NCBI RefSeq assembly: GCF_021513135.1
Contig: NZ_CP090982.1
Span: 154,491 to 218,490 of the forward strand
Direction: 5' to 3'
From: Vibrio sp. SS-MA-C1-2
Lineage (GTDB): Bacteria; Pseudomonadota; Gammaproteobacteria; Enterobacterales; Vibrionaceae
DNA: 64,000 nucleotides
This document shows positions 61,188 to 64,000 of the stretch, one piece after another. Within the stretch, counting starts at the first letter, position 1. The number at the start of each line of letters is the position of its first letter. Position numbers and translations under genes: made by a program. Below the pieces are notes generated by a model that was given only the letters and a program-made list of their open reading frames with translations, searched no databases and had not been told where the DNA came from.

Positions 61188-61811
61188 ATGGTAATTGATG
61201 AAAAATTTATTGATACTTTTAAGAAGTATGGAAAAACTATTTCTATTCCAGAGCGGAAGAATATCATTACGCCAGATATGAAAAATTGTGGTGTGTTCTT
61301 GATTTTAAGAGGTAGTTGCAAGGTATGGTTAAGTGGGCCTGAAAATAAACCACTTACTTTATCTTACCTGAATAAAGGTAGCTTTATCGGAGAATTAGCA
61401 TTTTTAAATCCTCACCATCAATCTCGGCATCATGTTACTGCAATGTCAGATTGCATCTTAGTTTTGATGGGCGAATTTCAGCTTAATGAATTAATAAAAA
61501 AAGAGCCTATGCTTCTTTGGGAAATCAGTCAGCAAGTTGCGGTCAAATTACGTAAGACCTCTTTACATGCAAAAATCTTAGCACTCGACAATGTGGCTTC
61601 TCAGTTATATGTATTATTACAAGAGTTAAGTTTGGGTGATGATTGTAAACCTCACACTGCTGGAGTGCTTGTTCCTACATCAAGAAAAAAATTAAGTGAA
61701 ATATTGAGTTGCTCTTTTGATGCAGTCTCTCGCGGGATGACATCGTTAGAATCTCAGGGGTTTATATCCAGACGTGGAAATAAAACGTTGCTTTATCATA
61801 GAGATGAGTAG
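61188..61811 (+). CDS. Crp/Fnr-family transcription regulator
   Basis: About 207 residues; an upstream GTG at 61158 is the alternative start. The cNMP-binding fold is clear (GVFLILRGSCKVWLSGPENK, FIGELAFLNPHHQSRHHVTA), but the phosphate-binding cassette GELAFLNPHHQSRHHV departs from cAMP-binding Crp (FGELALIYGTPRAA). The C-terminal winged helix reads VLVPTSRKKLSEILSCSFDA, VSRGMTSLESQGFISRRGNK; VSR is the recognition helix. No CxxC cluster for Fe-S. Ligand and targets unknown. Starts the accessory patch at the right end. Confidence 0.8.
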   Translation: MVIDEKFIDTFKKYGKTISIPERKNIITPDMKNCGVFLILRGSCKVWLSGPENKPLTLSYLNKGSFIGELAFLNPHHQSRHHVTAMSDCILVLMGEFQLNELIKKEPMLLWEISQQVAVKLRKTSLHAKILALDNVASQLYVLLQELSLGDDCKPHTAGVLVPTSRKKLSEILSCSFDAVSRGMTSLESQGFISRRGNKTLLYHRDE

Positions 61812-61971
61812 TTTATCATGTTTACATTGTTAATTTTTTGATAATGTTTCTAGTTTATTTGAATAGGGAATTATTAAGAAACATGGACGCGATAATATCA
61901 TAATTTAAAACCTATCAATTATATATTAGCATTGCACTTACGCTAGTCGTATCAGTCATTGTCTTTGAATA

Positions 61972-62133
61972 TTACCAGGATAAACTGAGGATCACATTGA
62001 CAATCAGTTCTAATGCTTTTCTCGCTTTAATCAATGCAAGATCCGGTGCGGATTCCATGTTATCTCTAATGCTTTTAATTTCTTTAGCAAGCTCTGGTGA
62101 TTGATGTGCAATATCATGGAGTATGTTAGTCAT
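61972..62133 (-). CDS. Short helical protein or N-terminal remnant (53 residues)
   Basis: MTNILHDIAHQSPELAKEIK, SIRDNMESAPDLALIKARKA, LELIVNVILSLSW. A good GGGGA ribosome site lies 8 nt before the ATG. The LALIKARKALELIVN pattern is typical of the N-terminal helices of DUF4145-type and related nuclease-linked proteins, so this may be a truncated gene start that lost its catalytic part. It could also be a small complete protein. Confidence 0.4.
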   Translation of the reverse strand: MTNILHDIAHQSPELAKEIKSIRDNMESAPDLALIKARKALELIVNVILSLSW

Positions 62134-62166
62134 TTTTTATTCCCCTTTTGATTGCGCATGATTAAT

Positions 62167-62320
62167 AAAGTTGATTTACTTATGCTCAAGCAATGTCAGA
62201 CACCCTATCCTTCTCCAAGTGGTTTAGCTGCAGCAGTTGAAGGTTTCAGCTTTGATATTACCCTTGTTGACTGGTGTTGCTTGGTTTGTTGCTATAAAAG
62301 CTGGGCTTGATGCATTTGTA
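62167..62320 (+). pseudogene. Remnant of a cytochrome b561-like gene
   Basis: Translates to KVDLLMLKQCQTPYPSPSGL, AAAVEGF in one frame and then LTGVAWFVAIKAGLDAFV in the next, close to residues ~110-160 of the protein at 39220-39792 (KVDLLILKQCKLPQPSPSGL ... LTGVAWFVAIKAGLDA). A deletion plus frameshift separates the two halves and both ends are missing. It shows that a second copy of the glycosyltransferase-associated gene once lay here. Confidence 0.7.
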
Positions 62321-62367
62321 TTATATTTGGATGATAAATATTTTTACATTCGTTAAGGCGATAAATA

Positions 62368-62973
62368 ATGAAACCCAATTTTAATCTATTCTTAGCTCTA
62401 CTTATATCTGTATTATCTTTTTCAGCTACAGCTACAGCTACAGATAACCAATTTGAATTATGTTCAAAGATAACCGATCCAAATAGCTCTCATAATTCAG
62501 ACTACATAAATCAAATTACAAAAAAATATTATTCATCTGGTGATTATAAAGCAGCCCCAATTCCTAAAGACTCTCAACTTTCTTTAGAATCTAGAGTCGA
62601 ATTAGTTACAGCAAGAATGTCAATGATGGTTTCTGCACATGCTTTTGGTGGTCGACCTATGACAAAAGAAGAATGCCTACAGAATATAGCAACATCAAGA
62701 ATGGTGTATATGAACATGTTTGAAAATAAACAGTTTATCATTAATGCCTATAAGACTATAGATGAACCATATAGTAACCGTGAATTGTTAAATACACATC
62801 TTCAGCAGCTAAAAGAAAGTGATAAAAACTATAAGGAAAGTGGCAGTAATGTAAATATATCAATAGATATGTGCACTATTATCTCTGAAAAACTATCGAG
62901 TGATACTAATACACCGTATATGAATATGAAAAAAGATGAAGTTCAAGAAATTTGTAATTTTTATTACCAATAA
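62368..62973 (+). CDS. Hypothetical secreted protein
   Basis: 201 residues with a signal peptide (FNLFLALLISVLSFSATATA). Mature part soluble, helical, with four cysteines (C31, C102, and C168, C197 by count) that could form two disulfides. AAGGCGATAA lies upstream of the ATG. No family recognised. It stands between the b561 remnant and the insertion sequence. Confidence 0.5.
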   Translation: MKPNFNLFLALLISVLSFSATATATDNQFELCSKITDPNSSHNSDYINQITKKYYSSGDYKAAPIPKDSQLSLESRVELVTARMSMMVSAHAFGGRPMTKEECLQNIATSRMVYMNMFENKQFIINAYKTIDEPYSNRELLNTHLQQLKESDKNYKESGSNVNISIDMCTIISEKLSSDTNTPYMNMKKDEVQEICNFYYQ

Positions 62974-63001
62974 GTTATCTTAACAGTAACTTCTCGGTGT
63001 T

Positions 63002-64000
63002 TGTCAAGGTAGTTGGCACTAGTTAGTTCATTCTATGCTGCTTCTTTTTCTGGGTTTAATGTGATATTTCCAACCGGTTTTAAGTTCTGAATATCCCCAG
63101 ACCAACGTTCAGGATGTGCAGCTTTTGCTGCAAGAATAACTTTCTTTCGTTGAAATAAAATGCTCCTATCTTTTCCTTCATGCCGTTCATTTGGTGTAAT
63201 GTATTTTATCTGGCTATGCTGATGCTCATTGTTGTACCAATGTACAAATTCATTTGCCCAATCTCTAGTTGCGCTTAAGCTATTGAATCCCTCTTTTGGC
63301 CAGGAATGATGATATTTTACTGTTTTAAACAATGACTCTGAATATGGGTTATCATTACTGACTCGAGGGCGATTATAAGATGAAGTCACGTTAAGTGACT
63401 CCATCTTTGCTTTCATTGTCAATGATTTCATCGGTGCACCATTATCTGAGTGCAAAACAAGTGGCTTATTTAATATTTTTTCACGCCAATATGTTCGTTC
63501 TAATAACGCTGATGCATACTCGCCATTTTCACATTCATGAACCTCATACCCCACTATTTTTCGACTGTAGATATCAACAATCATATACAGATAATAAAAC
63601 ATTCCCTGTACTTGGGTTTTACAATAAGTAATATCCCATGTGTAAACTTGATTTGGTCCTGTGGCGGTATAAGTGGTCGGTGGTTTGCGTTTTATTGCCT
63701 TTTTCTGACGTCCGCGATGTGTTAACTGATTATTTCGTTTTAAAACACGATAAAATGTAGAAGGTGATGCAATATAAACGCCTTTATCCAATAACTTAGG
63801 GTAGATTTGAGATGGAGGTAAATGTGCATATTCTTCTTGATTACACACATCAATAATTGCCTGCTCTTCATTTTTTGTTAGCTTATTAGCGGGCTCAGGA
63901 CGAACTGCTGTTGCACGATTATCATTGATAATCGTGCCTTTAATGAACCATCGGCGATAAGTTCTTAAACTTATTCCCGCTGTTTTACAAGACTCAAACG
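63002..64000 (-). mobile_element. IS3-family insertion sequence, left part only
   Basis: The inner end TGTCAAGGTAGTTGGCACTA at 63002-63021 begins with TG and lies 12-31 bp beyond the transposase stop, as an IS3-type terminal repeat should. The other end is outside the window, so the repeat and the target duplication cannot be checked. Confidence 0.55.
63033..64000 (-). CDS. IS3-family transposase, partial
   Basis: The reading frame is open past the right edge; the GTG at 63848 is internal, since the frame continues upstream as TAGISLRTYRRWFIKGTI, a helix-turn-helix, and NKLTKNEEQAIIDVCNQEEY. The rve catalytic core follows: first Asp in YTWDITYCK, second in VLHSDNGAPM, and Glu in NPYSESLFKTVKYH (the 35-residue DDE spacing of IS3). 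The C-terminal HWYNNEHQHSQIKYITPNER is the common end block. Probably an intact gene whose start lies outside the window. Confidence 0.85.
   Translation of the reverse strand, partial: FESCKTAGISLRTYRRWFIKGTIINDNRATAVRPEPANKLTKNEEQAIIDVCNQEEYAHLPPSQIYPKLLDKGVYIASPSTFYRVLKRNNQLTHRGRQKKAIKRKPPTTYTATGPNQVYTWDITYCKTQVQGMFYYLYMIVDIYSRKIVGYEVHECENGEYASALLERTYWREKILNKPLVLHSDNGAPMKSLTMKAKMESLNVTSSYNRPRVSNDNPYSESLFKTVKYHHSWPKEGFNSLSATRDWANEFVHWYNNEHQHSQIKYITPNERHEGKDRSILFQRKKVILAAKAAHPERWSGDIQNLKPVGNITLNPEKEAA

Noticed and set aside
63033..63848. Complete transposase starting at GTG 63848
   Set aside because: The frame is open upstream to the window edge with helix-turn-helix sequence, so the true start is outside.
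1..64000. tRNA or rRNA genes
   Set aside because: No cloverleaf or rRNA-like segment was noticed on either strand; a tRNAscan run would be needed to exclude a divergent one.

Overview
The window is AT-rich DNA from a gammaproteobacterial conjugative plasmid or plasmid-like element. A marine host (Vibrionaceae, for example Photobacterium, Vibrio or Aliivibrio, or a Shewanella-like genus) is my best guess from gene content and base composition; the sequence does not prove it. Evidence for a plasmid: an iteron-type Rep gene with two iteron arrays and DnaA boxes, a parAB locus with a tandem palindromic candidate centromere, a kfrA-like gene, F-type type IV secretion genes (signal peptidase and TrbC-TraW), and a recombination/replication block (SSB, CobS-like AAA+, DUF3150, CobT-like VWA, Toprim primase, UvrD-like helicase) resembling the core of SXT/R391 and IncA/C-type elements.

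Layout. 1-3.2 kb: leftward operon with an S26 peptidase, a TrbC-TraW fusion, two tiny membrane proteins and the start of a secreted adhesin-like protein cut by the window edge. 3.4-9.9 kb: maintenance region (hypothetical gene, candidate parS, parB, parA, oriV, rep, 94-bp phased repeats). 10.2-18.1 kb: two very large secreted proteins that look Ig/cadherin-like, plus small genes. 18.2-19.3 kb: kfrA-like gene. 19.6-36 kb: an accessory region whose modules are separated by direct copies of a 30-bp near-palindrome (NYN ribonuclease with two small RNAs; membrane and RHH proteins; AlkD-like plus VOC; persulfide genes; a 1906-residue nuclease-STAND protein; lipoprotein and RelBE). 36-39.8 kb: lipid-linked glycosyltransferase cluster. 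40-43.7 kb: backbone envelope genes. 43.9-47.6 kb: inserted RES-Xre toxin-antitoxin and a zinc-ribbon nuclease. 47.6-60.5 kb: DNA metabolism block with structured leader RNAs. 60.6-64 kb: a second accessory patch with a Crp-like regulator, gene remnants and an IS3-family transposase running off the right edge.

Working together. Six leftward transcription units carry the same motif (CTAACAGGACCAAA-like on the plus strand) 61-64 nt upstream of the chosen start codon, and two more carry it 230-245 nt upstream, ahead of long structured leaders. This points to one plasmid-wide regulator coordinating conjugation, surface proteins, disulfide chemistry and DNA processing.

The strongest candidate for something undescribed is at 19.75-21.0 kb: two tandem 85-nt RNA genes, each with its own promoter and intrinsic terminator, directly in front of a NYN-domain ribonuclease. 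The arrangement resembles a type III toxin-antitoxin locus, with a nuclease fold that I do not know from that class. Two genes (parB, relE) appear broken by one missing A in A7 runs, and kfrA has a late frameshift, so sequence error should be kept in mind.
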